Shown here: in pieces, positions 8,507 to 17,385 of the stretch
How positions within the stretch are numbered: the stretch's first letter is position 1
Layout: every line of letters starts with the position of its first letter
From: Ensifer sp. IC3342
GTDB lineage: Bacteria > Pseudomonadota > Alphaproteobacteria > Rhizobiales > Rhizobiaceae
DNA: 64,000 bases
Assembly (NCBI RefSeq): GCF_020193655.1
Contig: NZ_JADYVE010000001.1
Span: forward strand, 1,612,001-1,676,000
Direction: 5' to 3'
The notes under the pieces: generated by a model
What the model saw: only the letters and a program-made list of their open reading frames with translations
The model's database searches: none
What the model was told of the DNA's origin: nothing
Translations under genes and position numbers: made by a program

Positions 8507-9496
8507 ATGGATATGTTTGTAGGCGACGCGATACTGGCGTCGATCAGTCGCACGATTGCCACTGCCGCTGACGGGATAGGAGCGCTGGCGGCCTGTTTTG
8601 AGGGTGATGCGTCCCTGCGCACCAGTTTCGTCGATGCCGTCGAACTGGTCGCCTCGAGGAGTGGCCGCGTCGTGGTCGCGGGCATAGGCAAGAGCGGGCA
8701 CATCGGTCGCAAGATCGCCGCAACGCTCGCTTCTACCGGCACGTCCGCCTATTTCGTGCATCCGACGGAAGCAAGTCACGGCGATCTCGGAATGATCACG
8801 GCGCAGGATTTGCTTATTCTGCTTTCATGGTCCGGTGAGACCGTCGAACTCGGGAACATGCTCACTTACGCCAAGCGCTTCAATGTTCCCGTGATTTCGG
8901 TCACCTCGAACGCCGACAGCATAATCGCGCGCAACTCCACGGTCGCGATTGTCCTGCCGAAAGTGGCGGAGGCATGCCCTCATGGGCTGGCCCCAACCAC
9001 GTCCGCGATGCTGCAGTTGGCGGTCGGGGACGCTCTCGCAATGGCCCTGCTTGAGCGGAGGGGTTTTTCGGCTCTGGACTTCAAGACGTTTCATCCGGGC
9101 GGCAAGCTCGGTTCGCAGTTGCTTCTTGCACACGAGCTGGCGCACTCGGGCGAGGCCGTACCACTGTTGCCCATTGGCAGTCCAATGAGCGAGGCGGTCA
9201 TCCAGATGTCTTCGAAGGGGTTTGGGGTCGTCGGCATCGTTGGTATCGACGGTGACCTTGTCGGGGTGATTACCGACGGAGATCTGCGGCGGCACATGTC
9301 GGAGAATCTTTTGCTCCTCACCGTTGAGACTGTGATGTCGCATGCCCCTCGGGTGATTACGGGTGGAATGCTGGCCAGTGCGGCAATGGAAATGATGCAA
9401 TCGCAAAAGATCACGGTGCTATTTCTGATCGATGATCTGCGTCGGCCATCGGGTATATTGCACGTGCACGATCTTCTGCGTGCCGGCGTTGCCTGA
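8507..9496 (+). CDS. kpsF: D-arabinose-5-phosphate isomerase (KpsF/GutQ family)
   Basis: The 329-residue enzyme interconverts ribulose-5-phosphate and arabinose-5-phosphate, the first step of CMP-Kdo synthesis. An SIS domain spans residues ~40-170, with VVAGIGKSGHIGRKIAATLASTG, the HPTEASHGDLGM active-site segment and SWSGET. Two CBS domains follow (residues ~210-325), and the length equals that of KdsD/KpsF. Rhizobia carry a housekeeping copy elsewhere, so a copy in a polysaccharide cluster suggests a capsule-specific Kdo or Kdo-like sugar, as in K-antigen loci. It is followed after 126 bases by the acyltransferase gene, probably in the same unit. Confidence 0.9.
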   Translation: MDMFVGDAILASISRTIATAADGIGALAACFEGDASLRTSFVDAVELVASRSGRVVVAGIGKSGHIGRKIAATLASTGTSAYFVHPTEASHGDLGMITAQDLLILLSWSGETVELGNMLTYAKRFNVPVISVTSNADSIIARNSTVAIVLPKVAEACPHGLAPTTSAMLQLAVGDALAMALLERRGFSALDFKTFHPGGKLGSQLLLAHELAHSGEAVPLLPIGSPMSEAVIQMSSKGFGVVGIVGIDGDLVGVITDGDLRRHMSENLLLLTVETVMSHAPRVITGGMLASAAMEMMQSQKITVLFLIDDLRRPSGILHVHDLLRAGVA

Positions 9497-9622
9497 GGAC
9501 AACTCAGCGCAGTCTCGAAGGTGCCCGGCCGATTGGATGGTCAACGAGCCGGTGTTCGAGAGAGGGCACTGTACTATTCTAAGGTGGAACGCAAATACCG
9601 CTCTGGCTTTCGGCGGTCGGTC

Positions 9623-11674
9623 ATGGAAATGGGGAGCAGCTTGGCAGTAGCCCACCACGACTTCGAATATCGACCGGACCTCGACGGTTTGCGAGCCGTG
9701 GCGATCTTGCCGGTGCTCCTCTTTCACGCAGGCTTCGGGTCGTTCTCGGGCGGATTCGTCGGTGTTGACGTCTTTTTTGTCCTGTCCGGATTTTTTATGG
9801 CGAGGATCATCCTCACCGACCTCGAGCGCGGCAGCTTCAGTTTTTTGGCATTCTACGTTCGGCGGATGAGACGCATCTTCCCGGCCCTGTTCGCGATGAT
9901 CGCTGTTTCGACGGTGGCGGCGTGGTTTTTGCTCATGCCGCAAGAGTTCCGTTACTTTGGCGATAGTGTCCAAGCCGCTGCCGTATTCACTTCGAACATT
10001 CTGTTCCGTAGCGAAAGCGGTTATTTTGATGTCGCCGCAGAGATGAAGCCATTGCTTCATACCTGGTCGCTGTCTGTCGAAGAGCAGTTCTACCTGATTT
10101 TCCCCGTCGCGGTTTTCCTTTGTTTCAAATTCGCACGCAGGCACATTTTTGCGATCGTGTTGGCAGCGGCGCTCCTGTCCTTCGTGGCAAGCACTTGGGG
10201 GGTCGCTCACGCTCCGGAAAAGACATTCTACTTGCTTCATTTTCGCATTTGGGAGTTGCTGGCCGGAGTCCTTGTTGCGATTGCTCCGCGCCCGGCTTAT
10301 ACCGACCGCGGGGCACAGGCACTGGCGGCCCTCGGACTGCTGGCAATATTCCTAGCGGTTTTTGCCTATACTCCCGACACGCCCTTTCCCGGTGCTTATG
10401 CCGCAGTGCCTTGCCTGGGTACGGCCCTTGTGATCCACGCGCATTGTCAAGGCGGGTTGATCGCGCGTTTTCTAAGTAGTCCCGTTTCTGTATTCATCGG
10501 ACGCATTTCATATTCCCTCTACCTCTGGCATTGGCCCATAATTGTGTTCTCTCGCCATGGCCTTGGCCATGAGCTGACAACCGGTTGGGCCCTGGCTGCC
10601 GTGGCGACATCTTTCGCGCTGGCCTACATTTCGTGGAGGTTCATCGAGCAGCCGGCGCGGTATGGCGGGCTGGTATCCTCGCGCGGCGCGATCGTTGGCC
10701 TGAGTGGCGCTGCGATTTCTTCCGCGGTCGTCTTCGGCGGAATCGTCAACGGTCTGCAAGGCATTCCCCAAAGGTTGCCCGAAGAGGCCCGCGCGCTTTA
10801 CGAAGCCACCTATGACGAAAGCCAATTCTCCTCAGAGAAGTGTTTCGCCGATTCAAATGGAGAAGGTCTGACACCGGCCCAGATAAGGAGAGGGAACCTT
10901 TGTAGGGTGGGCATCGAGACTGCAGGCGAGCCGCAGTTCCTTGTATGGGGAGATTCTCATGCCGCGGCCATCGCTCCTGCGATCGACGTTGCAGCGCGTC
11001 AAATGGGCATGTCGGGCATGTTCGTGGGGCGCGGATCGTGCCCGCCTTTGCCAAATACGGATTTCGCCCGTCCGGCAGCGGTCAAACGGTGTATCGACCA
11101 CAACGCCGCAGTGATGTCGCTGATCGAGCAGGAGAGGTTCGCCTTCGTTTTCATGGTTGGCTATTGGCCGAAGTACGTCCATCGGGCGGAACTTCCAGGT
11201 GAGGGCGTCTTTTTTGATCCTCGGGTCGAGCCAGCCCTGACAGATTGGTCAGCGCCGGTCAGGAAGGGTCTCAACACGACGCTGACTAAGCTCGCTCGGC
11301 AGGGAACAAAGGCGGTTCTGGTGATGGATGTGCCGGAGATGGGGCACGAGGTGCCTGAAGCCCTCGCACGAGCCGTTGTTTCGGGACGCTCGCTCGACAT
11401 AGCCCCTTCTCTTGAATACACGGAGGTGCGGCAAGCATTGGCTCGGCGGGTTTTGAAGGAAGCGGCAAAATCGAGCGGAGCTCTGGTTGTGGATCCGATG
11501 AGCGTGATCTGCGACGCCTCCAGGTGTCATGTCATGCGCGGGGGCACCGTTCTCTACAAGGATGGGGATCACCTGTCAGCGAAAGGTGCGGAAAGTCTCT
11601 CAGCACTGTTCCGTCCGGTGCTGAGCATAGTGCGAGAGGGCCCCCACTCTTTGATCTCTGAACCGAGATCTTGA
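9623..11674 (+). CDS. OafA/YrhL-type acyltransferase with SGNH domain
   Basis: The 683-residue product starts with the acyltransferase-3 signature YRPDLDGLRAVAILPVLLFHAG and FVGVDVFFVLSGF. It carries some ten membrane segments (to residue ~385) with SFLAFYVRRMRRIFPAL and WSLSVEEQFYL. The C-terminal half is a periplasmic SGNH esterase-like domain with VWGDSHAA (block I) and DGDHLSAKG (block V, Asp-His). This two-part layout is known from O-acetyltransferases that modify O-antigen, peptidoglycan or exopolysaccharide. ATG 9623 (or 9629) was chosen because the frame further upstream has no family match. It follows kpsF in the same direction, suggesting acetylation of the Kdo-linked glycan. Confidence 0.9.
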   Translation: MEMGSSLAVAHHDFEYRPDLDGLRAVAILPVLLFHAGFGSFSGGFVGVDVFFVLSGFFMARIILTDLERGSFSFLAFYVRRMRRIFPALFAMIAVSTVAAWFLLMPQEFRYFGDSVQAAAVFTSNILFRSESGYFDVAAEMKPLLHTWSLSVEEQFYLIFPVAVFLCFKFARRHIFAIVLAAALLSFVASTWGVAHAPEKTFYLLHFRIWELLAGVLVAIAPRPAYTDRGAQALAALGLLAIFLAVFAYTPDTPFPGAYAAVPCLGTALVIHAHCQGGLIARFLSSPVSVFIGRISYSLYLWHWPIIVFSRHGLGHELTTGWALAAVATSFALAYISWRFIEQPARYGGLVSSRGAIVGLSGAAISSAVVFGGIVNGLQGIPQRLPEEARALYEATYDESQFSSEKCFADSNGEGLTPAQIRRGNLCRVGIETAGEPQFLVWGDSHAAAIAPAIDVAARQMGMSGMFVGRGSCPPLPNTDFARPAAVKRCIDHNAAVMSLIEQERFAFVFMVGYWPKYVHRAELPGEGVFFDPRVEPALTDWSAPVRKGLNTTLTKLARQGTKAVLVMDVPEMGHEVPEALARAVVSGRSLDIAPSLEYTEVRQALARRVLKEAAKSSGALVVDPMSVICDASRCHVMRGGTVLYKDGDHLSAKGAESLSALFRPVLSIVREGPHSLISEPRS

Positions 11675-11855
11675 TCGTCCCTGCTTAAAGAAGAAACTGA
11701 AATGGTACTCGCGTGCAGGGTTGTCGTCTGATGGTCGACCGCGCGAGCCCTAAGAACTGATTGCACCGCCTCCATCAAGACTGCGAGTCTAAATTGCAAA
11801 CGATAAGCGCTGCTGTTAATCTGCCGGCAGAAGTGCAACCACCGGGGACGGAAGT

Positions 11856-12152
11856 TTGCATATCGACGATGATCGGCTGCGGGTCGCGACCCTCGAGTTT
11901 CTGGTAAGGATCCTTGTAGCCAGTAAGGTCAGGGACAACTCTTTTGCTGACCTGAAGCATGACGTTCTCAGTGCACTTGAACGTCTATCGCCGCAATGCT
12001 CCGCCAGCGACGTTGAGCTGGCCGAGATCAGAGCAAGGATGCATGCCGAGGCGGACGCAATTCTGAGATGGGCAGTAAGCGGGCAGACGAACTCGATTTC
12101 ACCGATTGAGGACAGGCCACTATCTGTTTCGCACTATCGCCAATGGCGCTAG
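11856..12152 (+). CDS. Small hypothetical protein
   Basis: The product has 98 residues from a TTG start preceded by GGAAG. It is hydrophilic and helical, with no signal peptide or membrane segment and no motif I recognise. The amino-acid mix (leucine/valine/acidic-rich helices, ALERLSPQ, ARMHAEADAILRWA) looks coding. It sits alone between the acyltransferase and pyruvyl transferase genes. Confidence 0.4.
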   Translation: MHIDDDRLRVATLEFLVRILVASKVRDNSFADLKHDVLSALERLSPQCSASDVELAEIRARMHAEADAILRWAVSGQTNSISPIEDRPLSVSHYRQWR

Positions 12153-12410
12153 GGTATTACTGCTTGAGCTCCCGCACATTTCGAACACTCTCAAAGGAAC
12201 TGCATACTGGCTCTGGAGAATGATCACTGCCGATCCCAGCTCACATGAACCTAATGGGACTCGAGTGCTGCGCTGCAATCTTGGAGCCACAGGCGGAGCT
12301 CGCGGAGCAGTGCTCGCCTATGAGCGGTAATTCATCAGCGGCTTTGCCGACTTTTCCCGCAGGCGCTCGTCATTTCAAAAAAAACCGACAGGTTGGCTTG
12401 ATTAGGAAAA

Positions 12411-13487
12411 ATGCACTTGAAGACTGCAGTTCTCATCAACGATACATCCACGAAAGCCCATCTAGGATGTCGAGTTGTTGTCAGTCAGATAGCCCGATTG
12501 GCGGCATCGGCAGGCATCCGGATCGCCGCCTCCGCCTCGGTTCATGCCGACTGGCGAGAGCATCAAGGCCTAATTGCCACTATGCGGGCTGCGGATATTG
12601 TGATCGTCAATGGGGAGGGAACTCTCCATGACGCCAGCAGGCAGGCCAAGGCTCTGGCTGAAGTCGGACCATTCTGCCGAGATATCGGTGTACCGAGCGT
12701 TCTTATAAACAGCGTCTTTGAACGAAACGACAGCGATATCGCAGCGGCCTGCCAGGCTTTCGATAGGATCTATGTCAGGGAGTCTAGTAGCGCGCAGGAA
12801 GCGCGAGAGGCCGGCCTGAGAGTTGAAGTCGTTCCAGACCTCACCTTGTCGAGTGAAGTCATGGGTGTTTTCCAATCGGCGCCGAGGGTATCCAAGATAG
12901 TCGTCACCGACAATGCGAACCGGATCGTCGGACAACGTGCGCTGGAAGAAGCCCTATTGAGGGAGAATGTCTCCTTTCTTCACCTCGACACATCGGAACC
13001 TAAGAACCCGTTTATGGGGAATGCGCTATCACCAGAATTCGTATTTATGAGCACGGGACGCGTAGTCGAGCCCCCTCCGCCTCTTCCAAGAAAGATCACA
13101 GCATTTCGAATATTTCGAAAATCATTGTTTAAACCGCAGATGCTCAGACGCATGAAGATGATTCATGAATTAAACGAGCCCCTCTCGTCCGCGCAGATAC
13201 TTTCGCGGATTGCCACTTCGCGAGGTGTCGTAGCTGGACGCTTCCACGCGGTGTGCATGTCGATGCTGTCAGATACGCCCTTTGCTGCGATGTCATCGAA
13301 TACGTCGAAAATGAAAGGGTTGTTGACCGACGCCGGAGTTGCACGGTTCCTGACCGACGATCCGAAAGCAGCCTTCCACGCGGTAGATGACTGGAAGGAA
13401 GCCGACAATTTTGCTGTTGCGGCTTACGTTCAAAAGGCACGGCGAGACGCGAAAGCGATGTTCGATGATATTGCAGGCCTGACGTAG
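12411..13487 (+). CDS. Polysaccharide pyruvyl transferase family protein
   Basis: The 358-residue product belongs to the PS_pyruv_trans family, which adds a pyruvate ketal from phosphoenolpyruvate to a sugar of a polysaccharide repeat (CsaB/ExoV-like). Visible features are NDTSTKAHLGCRVV near the start, VIVNGEGTLHD (residues ~62-72), the middle YVRESSSAQEA, and GVVAGRFHAVCMSML near residue 275 with the conserved GRFH motif. ATG 12411 is preceded by TTAGGAAAA. It lies between the acyltransferase and ABC exporter genes in the same direction. Confidence 0.85.
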   Translation: MHLKTAVLINDTSTKAHLGCRVVVSQIARLAASAGIRIAASASVHADWREHQGLIATMRAADIVIVNGEGTLHDASRQAKALAEVGPFCRDIGVPSVLINSVFERNDSDIAAACQAFDRIYVRESSSAQEAREAGLRVEVVPDLTLSSEVMGVFQSAPRVSKIVVTDNANRIVGQRALEEALLRENVSFLHLDTSEPKNPFMGNALSPEFVFMSTGRVVEPPPPLPRKITAFRIFRKSLFKPQMLRRMKMIHELNEPLSSAQILSRIATSRGVVAGRFHAVCMSMLSDTPFAAMSSNTSKMKGLLTDAGVARFLTDDPKAAFHAVDDWKEADNFAVAAYVQKARRDAKAMFDDIAGLT

Positions 13488-13500
13488 TCATCACACTCTA

Positions 13501-13603
13501 ATGCATGTCGCCCAAAAGTGTGCAGCGGTTTTGGGACAACGACATGCATAAAAATAAGGACCTAAAGCGCGTCGCATGAGTCCGATTGAACGCGACGCGC
13601 TTT
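13501..13603. repeat. Intergenic palindromic element (two hairpins)
   Basis: Right after the pyruvyl transferase stop codon there is an inverted repeat (ATGCATGTCG ... CGACATGCAT, 13501-13549). A second one follows at 13564-13603 (AAAGCGCGTCGC ... GCGACGCGCTTT). The pair resembles another arm combination of the rhizobial mosaic repeat family and may terminate transcription. Confidence 0.65.
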
Positions 13604-13949
13604 GGGTGGCAACAGCGCGATTACCCGCCACCAGATCCTCGACGCGGATGCTGGTCTGCCTCTTGGGATCCAGGATCCAATCATAGGGGACTGATCTGGG
13701 CCGCGCGCCTGTCGGATCAACGACTGTTGCGGCGGAGGTTCGCAGGACGGGAAAGATCAGGATCTGCATCGACGGTTTGTCTTCATCAAGAGCGAGCGCC
13801 CCTTTTTGCCCTTGCCTATGCCAAGCAACTTTGGTGTTGCAACTAAGGAACGCCGCTTGTGAAGCTGAGCGGTTGGGCTCTGCCAAGACTCGCCAAAAAG
13901 GTATCAAGGCACTATAGAGACCCAGGGCGGTGCCAGTGCACAGAACCCC
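13604..13949. other. Gap before the ABC exporter gene
   Basis: A minus-strand frame of 138 codons runs through here and through the hairpins (13491-13907). Part of it (around VDPTGARPRSVPYDW) looks protein-like, but it overlaps the palindromes and matches nothing I know. It may be a decayed gene. No RNA gene is seen. Confidence 0.3.
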
Positions 13950-15779
13950 ATGGATGGTGGCAGGGACGGCTTTTTGAACGTCAAGGATCGAAAACAGCGC
14001 GAGGTCGATTCCGAAACGACCACTAGGATCCTAAAGCGCGTCATTACCGAAAACGGCCGCGACCATATCCGCGGCTACGCTTTTGCCGTTGCCTGCCTGA
14101 TGGTGGTGGCTGCGACGACGGGCTTCATCGCCTGGATCAGTGAAACCGTGATCAACGAAGCTTTCGCTAACAGGCGCGGCGACACCGTTCTTCTTATCTG
14201 CTTTTCGATTTTTGCTGCCTTCGTGCTGAGAGGCTTGGCGACTTACGGGCAGGCCGTCACTTTATCAAAAATCGGCAACAGTATTGTCGCACGCTACAAA
14301 CGCCGGCTTTATGTGCACCTAATGGCGCTGAGCGTTGGCTATTTCCAGGAGAAGCGCTCGGCACAGCTCACCGCCAAGATCAACCAAAACGTTGCCGGCA
14401 TCCGCGACGTGCTCAACATGACAGTCACGTCGATTGCTCGCGATCTCCTGACTTTGATCGGTCTCGTCGGCGTCATGATCAGCAAGGACTGGCTGCTGTC
14501 GCTTATCATCTTTCTCGTGGCCCCGCCGCTGCTCCTCGGGCTTCGCTACATTTCCAAGCGGCTGCGTCTGGCGACGCGCGAAGCAGTCGAGGCCAACAGC
14601 AACGTGCTAGGCGCGGTGCAGGAAACCATTCAAGGCATTTCCATCGTCAAAGCCTTCACGATGGAGGATGAGTTGCGCCGCAAGGTCGAGGGGATCATCG
14701 GGCGCGCGGAAAGTCGCGCCAACCGCATCGCGCGTTTGAGCGAGCGGACGGCGCCATTAACGGAAACCTTCGCAGGGCTGGCAATCTCGAGCGTGCTTGC
14801 CTATGCCGCTCTCCGCACGATCTACAGCAACGTGGCCCCGGGTGTCTTGTTTGCCTTTGTCACCGCACTTCTCATGGCCTACGATCCTGCCCGGCGCCTG
14901 GCTCGCCTGCAGCTGTCGCTGGAGCGTGCCGCCGTCAACGCCCGCATGCTTTATGAAATTCTGGACACGGTTCCGCATCAGCGAGACCTACCCGGCGCCA
15001 AGGCACTGACCTTCAGCAATGCGACCGTCGAGTTTCGTGACGTGCGGTTTTCCTATGGCAATGGCGAGGAGATCCTGAAGGGGGTCAGCTTCCAGGCGGA
15101 AGGTGGCAAGACGACCGCGCTCGTCGGCCCGTCTGGCGCCGGCAAGTCGACGATCATCAGCCTCATTCCCCGCTTCTACGATCCGCTGTCGGGGGCGATC
15201 CTGATCGACGGGCAAGACATAGCAACCGTTACCAAGCAGTCTCTGCGCAGCGGACTCGCCTATGTCTCGCAACAGGCTTACCTCTTCGAAGGTTCAATCC
15301 GCGACAACATCCGCTACGGCCGACCGGAAGCGACAGACGCGGAAGTCGAAGAAGCGGCGCGACTTGCCTATGCGCATGATTTCATCCTCGCGCAGCCACA
15401 GGGCTACGATACGCCCGTCGGCGAACAAGGCATGACTCTTTCCGGCGGCCAGCGCCAGCGCCTGTCGATCGCCCGTGCGCTCCTCCGCAACGCGCCCATT
15501 CTGCTTTTGGACGAAGCTACCTCGGCACTTGATACCGAGTCGGAAGCGGCCGTCCAGAAGGCACTCGACCAAGCGATGAGCGGCCGCACCGTCATCGTCA
15601 TCGCCCACCGGCTTTCCACCGTTGTCAACGCTGACAAGATCGTCGTGATGAAGGAGGGCATGGTCGTAGAGGAGGGGACGCACGAGGAACTCGCTTACCG
15701 TCCGGGCGGTCTTTACGCTCGCCTCCACAATTTACAAGGTAGTGCTTTGGAATTGACCGTGAGCGCCGATGTCACTTAG
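13950..15779 (+). CDS. ABC exporter, fused membrane and ATPase domains (MsbA-like)
   Basis: The 609-residue half-transporter works as a homodimer in the inner membrane. Six membrane segments lie in residues ~45-320. The nucleotide-binding domain has Walker A GPSGAGKST (residue ~393), Q-loop VSQQAYLF, signature LSGGQRQR (~497), Walker B ILLLDEATSALD (~517) and the AHRLST switch. This is the MsbA/LipidA-exporter type. Position inside a polysaccharide region suggests it flips a lipid-linked glycan or lipid A-like molecule, but MsbA-type proteins also export drugs and peptides. The next gene is a sulfotransferase after a mosaic repeat. Confidence 0.9.
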   Translation: MDGGRDGFLNVKDRKQREVDSETTTRILKRVITENGRDHIRGYAFAVACLMVVAATTGFIAWISETVINEAFANRRGDTVLLICFSIFAAFVLRGLATYGQAVTLSKIGNSIVARYKRRLYVHLMALSVGYFQEKRSAQLTAKINQNVAGIRDVLNMTVTSIARDLLTLIGLVGVMISKDWLLSLIIFLVAPPLLLGLRYISKRLRLATREAVEANSNVLGAVQETIQGISIVKAFTMEDELRRKVEGIIGRAESRANRIARLSERTAPLTETFAGLAISSVLAYAALRTIYSNVAPGVLFAFVTALLMAYDPARRLARLQLSLERAAVNARMLYEILDTVPHQRDLPGAKALTFSNATVEFRDVRFSYGNGEEILKGVSFQAEGGKTTALVGPSGAGKSTIISLIPRFYDPLSGAILIDGQDIATVTKQSLRSGLAYVSQQAYLFEGSIRDNIRYGRPEATDAEVEEAARLAYAHDFILAQPQGYDTPVGEQGMTLSGGQRQRLSIARALLRNAPILLLDEATSALDTESEAAVQKALDQAMSGRTVIVIAHRLSTVVNADKIVVMKEGMVVEEGTHEELAYRPGGLYARLHNLQGSALELTVSADVT

Positions 15780-15950
15780 CTCGTGCTCGACATTTCGCTG
15801 GCGGGCAACGATCTGGAGCGGATCGGGGATCCTGGCTTGGTGCGGTCGCCCCGCTTCCGGAATGACACAATGCACAGATATGGGCCTTGGCCTCAGCTTG
15901 CTGCCGACGTTTTCATGACCACCAGCGGGTTCAACGTTCGCGGCGACCGG

Positions 15951-16050
15951 GTGATCCCTTAAATCGGAATCGATCTGAGGGCAAAATCATGCAGGAACTC
16001 AAAGTTCTATAGCGACCTTTGCGCGTCTTGTCAGGCGCGCGGCGCTGTAA
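15951..16050 (+). repeat. Palindromic mosaic element, copy 2
   Basis: Copy of the element at 8282, with CCCTTAAATCGG ... TGAGGGCAAAATCATGCAG, a CTATAGCGACC stretch and the closing hairpin ending GGCGCTGTAA. It ends 15 bases before the sulfotransferase start codon, and the ribosome site AAGGAG begins in its last bases, so the element forms the leader of that gene. Confidence 0.8.
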
Positions 16051-16065
16051 GGAGTTGGCCAGGCA

Positions 16066-16806
16066 ATGATCATATCCCATCGGCACAAATTCATTTTCAT
16101 CCACGTACCGAAGACCGCCGGCAGCACAATTTCCGCTTATCTTGCTCGCGAATTTGGGCCCAGGGACCTGCAACTCGGGTCCTGGAGAGATGCACTCGGT
16201 AATGGAGCGAATGCCAATCGGCTAGCCCTGATCGCCATCTTCTGCCATCTCTCTCCGCTCAAGATCGCGAAAACGCTCGTCCGCAATGGCAAAGTCGATT
16301 CATTGGCCGGTGCTGCTCTCAGCCGGCGCTTTGCAGGCAAGCTCGCGGATCATTCAGGCGCAAGCGAAATCGAGGCCTTCGATCCTTCTGCCTGGAAACA
16401 ATATTTTAAATTCTGCTTCGTGCGGAATCCGTTCGAGCGCGCCGTTTCTCTTTACAACTGGCACTACAGGAAATCGGAAGCGCGACCGAGTTTCTCCCAA
16501 ATGCTTCGCTTGATCGAAGAGGGCGCCGCCGAGAGGGAGCATATCGACTGGAAATCCTGGCAGCTTTACACGAAGAACGACGAGATCGTTGTGGATTTCG
16601 TGGGCCGGCAGGAGCGCCTCTCGGATGATCTATGCATCATATGCGACAGACTCGGTTTGCCCTTTGACGATCGCTTTCTGGTCAGAGCGAAGGCGAGCCC
16701 AACGAGACCCGATATTCGCAGCTACTATAAGCCGGGCGATCGTGAATGCATTGAACGGCTTTTCGGCCCGGAGATCGAGCATTTTAAATACCGTTTTCCC
16801 GATTAG
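16066..16806 (+). CDS. Carbohydrate sulfotransferase family 2 protein
   Basis: The 246-residue cytoplasmic enzyme probably moves sulfate from PAPS to a sugar. HVPKTAGST (residues ~11-19) is the 5'-phosphosulfate loop and FCFVRNPFERAVSLYNW (residue ~123) the 3'-phosphate-binding segment, both as in the Sulfotransfer_2 family. The His and Lys of the first motif include the usual catalytic residues. Start codon 16066 follows AAGGAG. In Sinorhizobium, sulfation of LPS and K-antigen is established and uses other sulfotransferases; this gene would be an added one at the end of the polysaccharide cluster. Confidence 0.85.
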   Translation: MIISHRHKFIFIHVPKTAGSTISAYLAREFGPRDLQLGSWRDALGNGANANRLALIAIFCHLSPLKIAKTLVRNGKVDSLAGAALSRRFAGKLADHSGASEIEAFDPSAWKQYFKFCFVRNPFERAVSLYNWHYRKSEARPSFSQMLRLIEEGAAEREHIDWKSWQLYTKNDEIVVDFVGRQERLSDDLCIICDRLGLPFDDRFLVRAKASPTRPDIRSYYKPGDRECIERLFGPEIEHFKYRFPD

Positions 16807-16933
16807 CGCGTCCGTGTCCCGGAGAGGCTGCGTCCGCTGCTGCGATGGGCGCGCAAAAGTACGCCCAAGCTCACGTCGTGAGATGACGGCAATATCGCGG
16901 ACAAAAAACTAAGCTTTTGATAAATAAGGGAAG

Positions 16934-17009
16934 TGGCACGCCCAACGGGACTCGAACCCGTGTTTCCGCCGTGAAAGGGCGGCGTCCTAGACCGCTAGAC
17001 GATGGGCGC
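16934..17009 (-). tRNA. tRNA-Glu (UUC), copy 1
   Basis: On the minus strand a 76-nt cloverleaf includes an encoded CCA end. The acceptor stem GCGCCCA pairs with TGGGCGT, the anticodon arm is CCGCCCTTTCACGGCGG with anticodon TTC, and the T arm is CGGGTTCGAGTCCCG. A near-identical copy lies 250 bases to the right. Confidence 0.97.
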
Positions 17010-17183
17010 CCAAGACGAGGTGGCTTATAGAGAAGCCTTTTCATTCCCGCAAGTGATCAGCTGTCGCCAAATCGATTTTTCTTGCGGAAAAGTTCTTGAA
17101 AGTTTCCCTTCTTCTTTGGGCAAGCATAAACGCAGTGCGATGTCGCAACGCGGAAGTATCCAGAAACTATATCGAAGAAGGAA

Positions 17184-17259
17184 TGGCACGCCCAACGGGA
17201 CTCGAACCCGTGTTTCCGCCGTGAAAGGGCGGCGTCCTAGACCGCTAGACGATGGGCGC
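17184..17259 (-). tRNA. tRNA-Glu (UUC), copy 2
   Basis: Same 76-nt sequence as the copy at 16934, on the same strand, with encoded CCA. Its upstream flank (GACGAGGTGGCTTATAGAGA) is also shared, so the promoter region was duplicated with the gene. Confidence 0.97.
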
Positions 17260-17385
17260 CCAAGACGAGGTGGCTTATAGAGAGGCCTTTGGATTCCCGC
17301 AAGCGGCTAAATTCATTTTTCTCAAAAAAATGACAGTGCGATCGAACGGGCTTTCTTCACGCTCCATCTTACGGTCGGGGAGCCG

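Larger units (their letters stand above)
16934..17303 (-). repeat. Tandem duplication of a tRNA-Glu unit
   Basis: Two units of about 120 bases (tRNA plus about 45 bases of upstream flank ending in ATTCCCGCAAG) are repeated with a 250-base period (16934-17052 and 17184-17303). The flank differs at only a few bases, while the sequence between the units differs, so only the gene and its promoter are conserved. Confidence 0.85.

Noticed and set aside
9590-9620. A GGAAC-like pattern just before the acyltransferase start
   Set aside because: It has no GTT at the right spacing and the gene is outside the stress-gene island; it is likely chance.
13491-13907. 138-codon minus-strand open frame
   Set aside because: It runs through palindromic repeats and has no recognisable motif, so it was not called as a gene.
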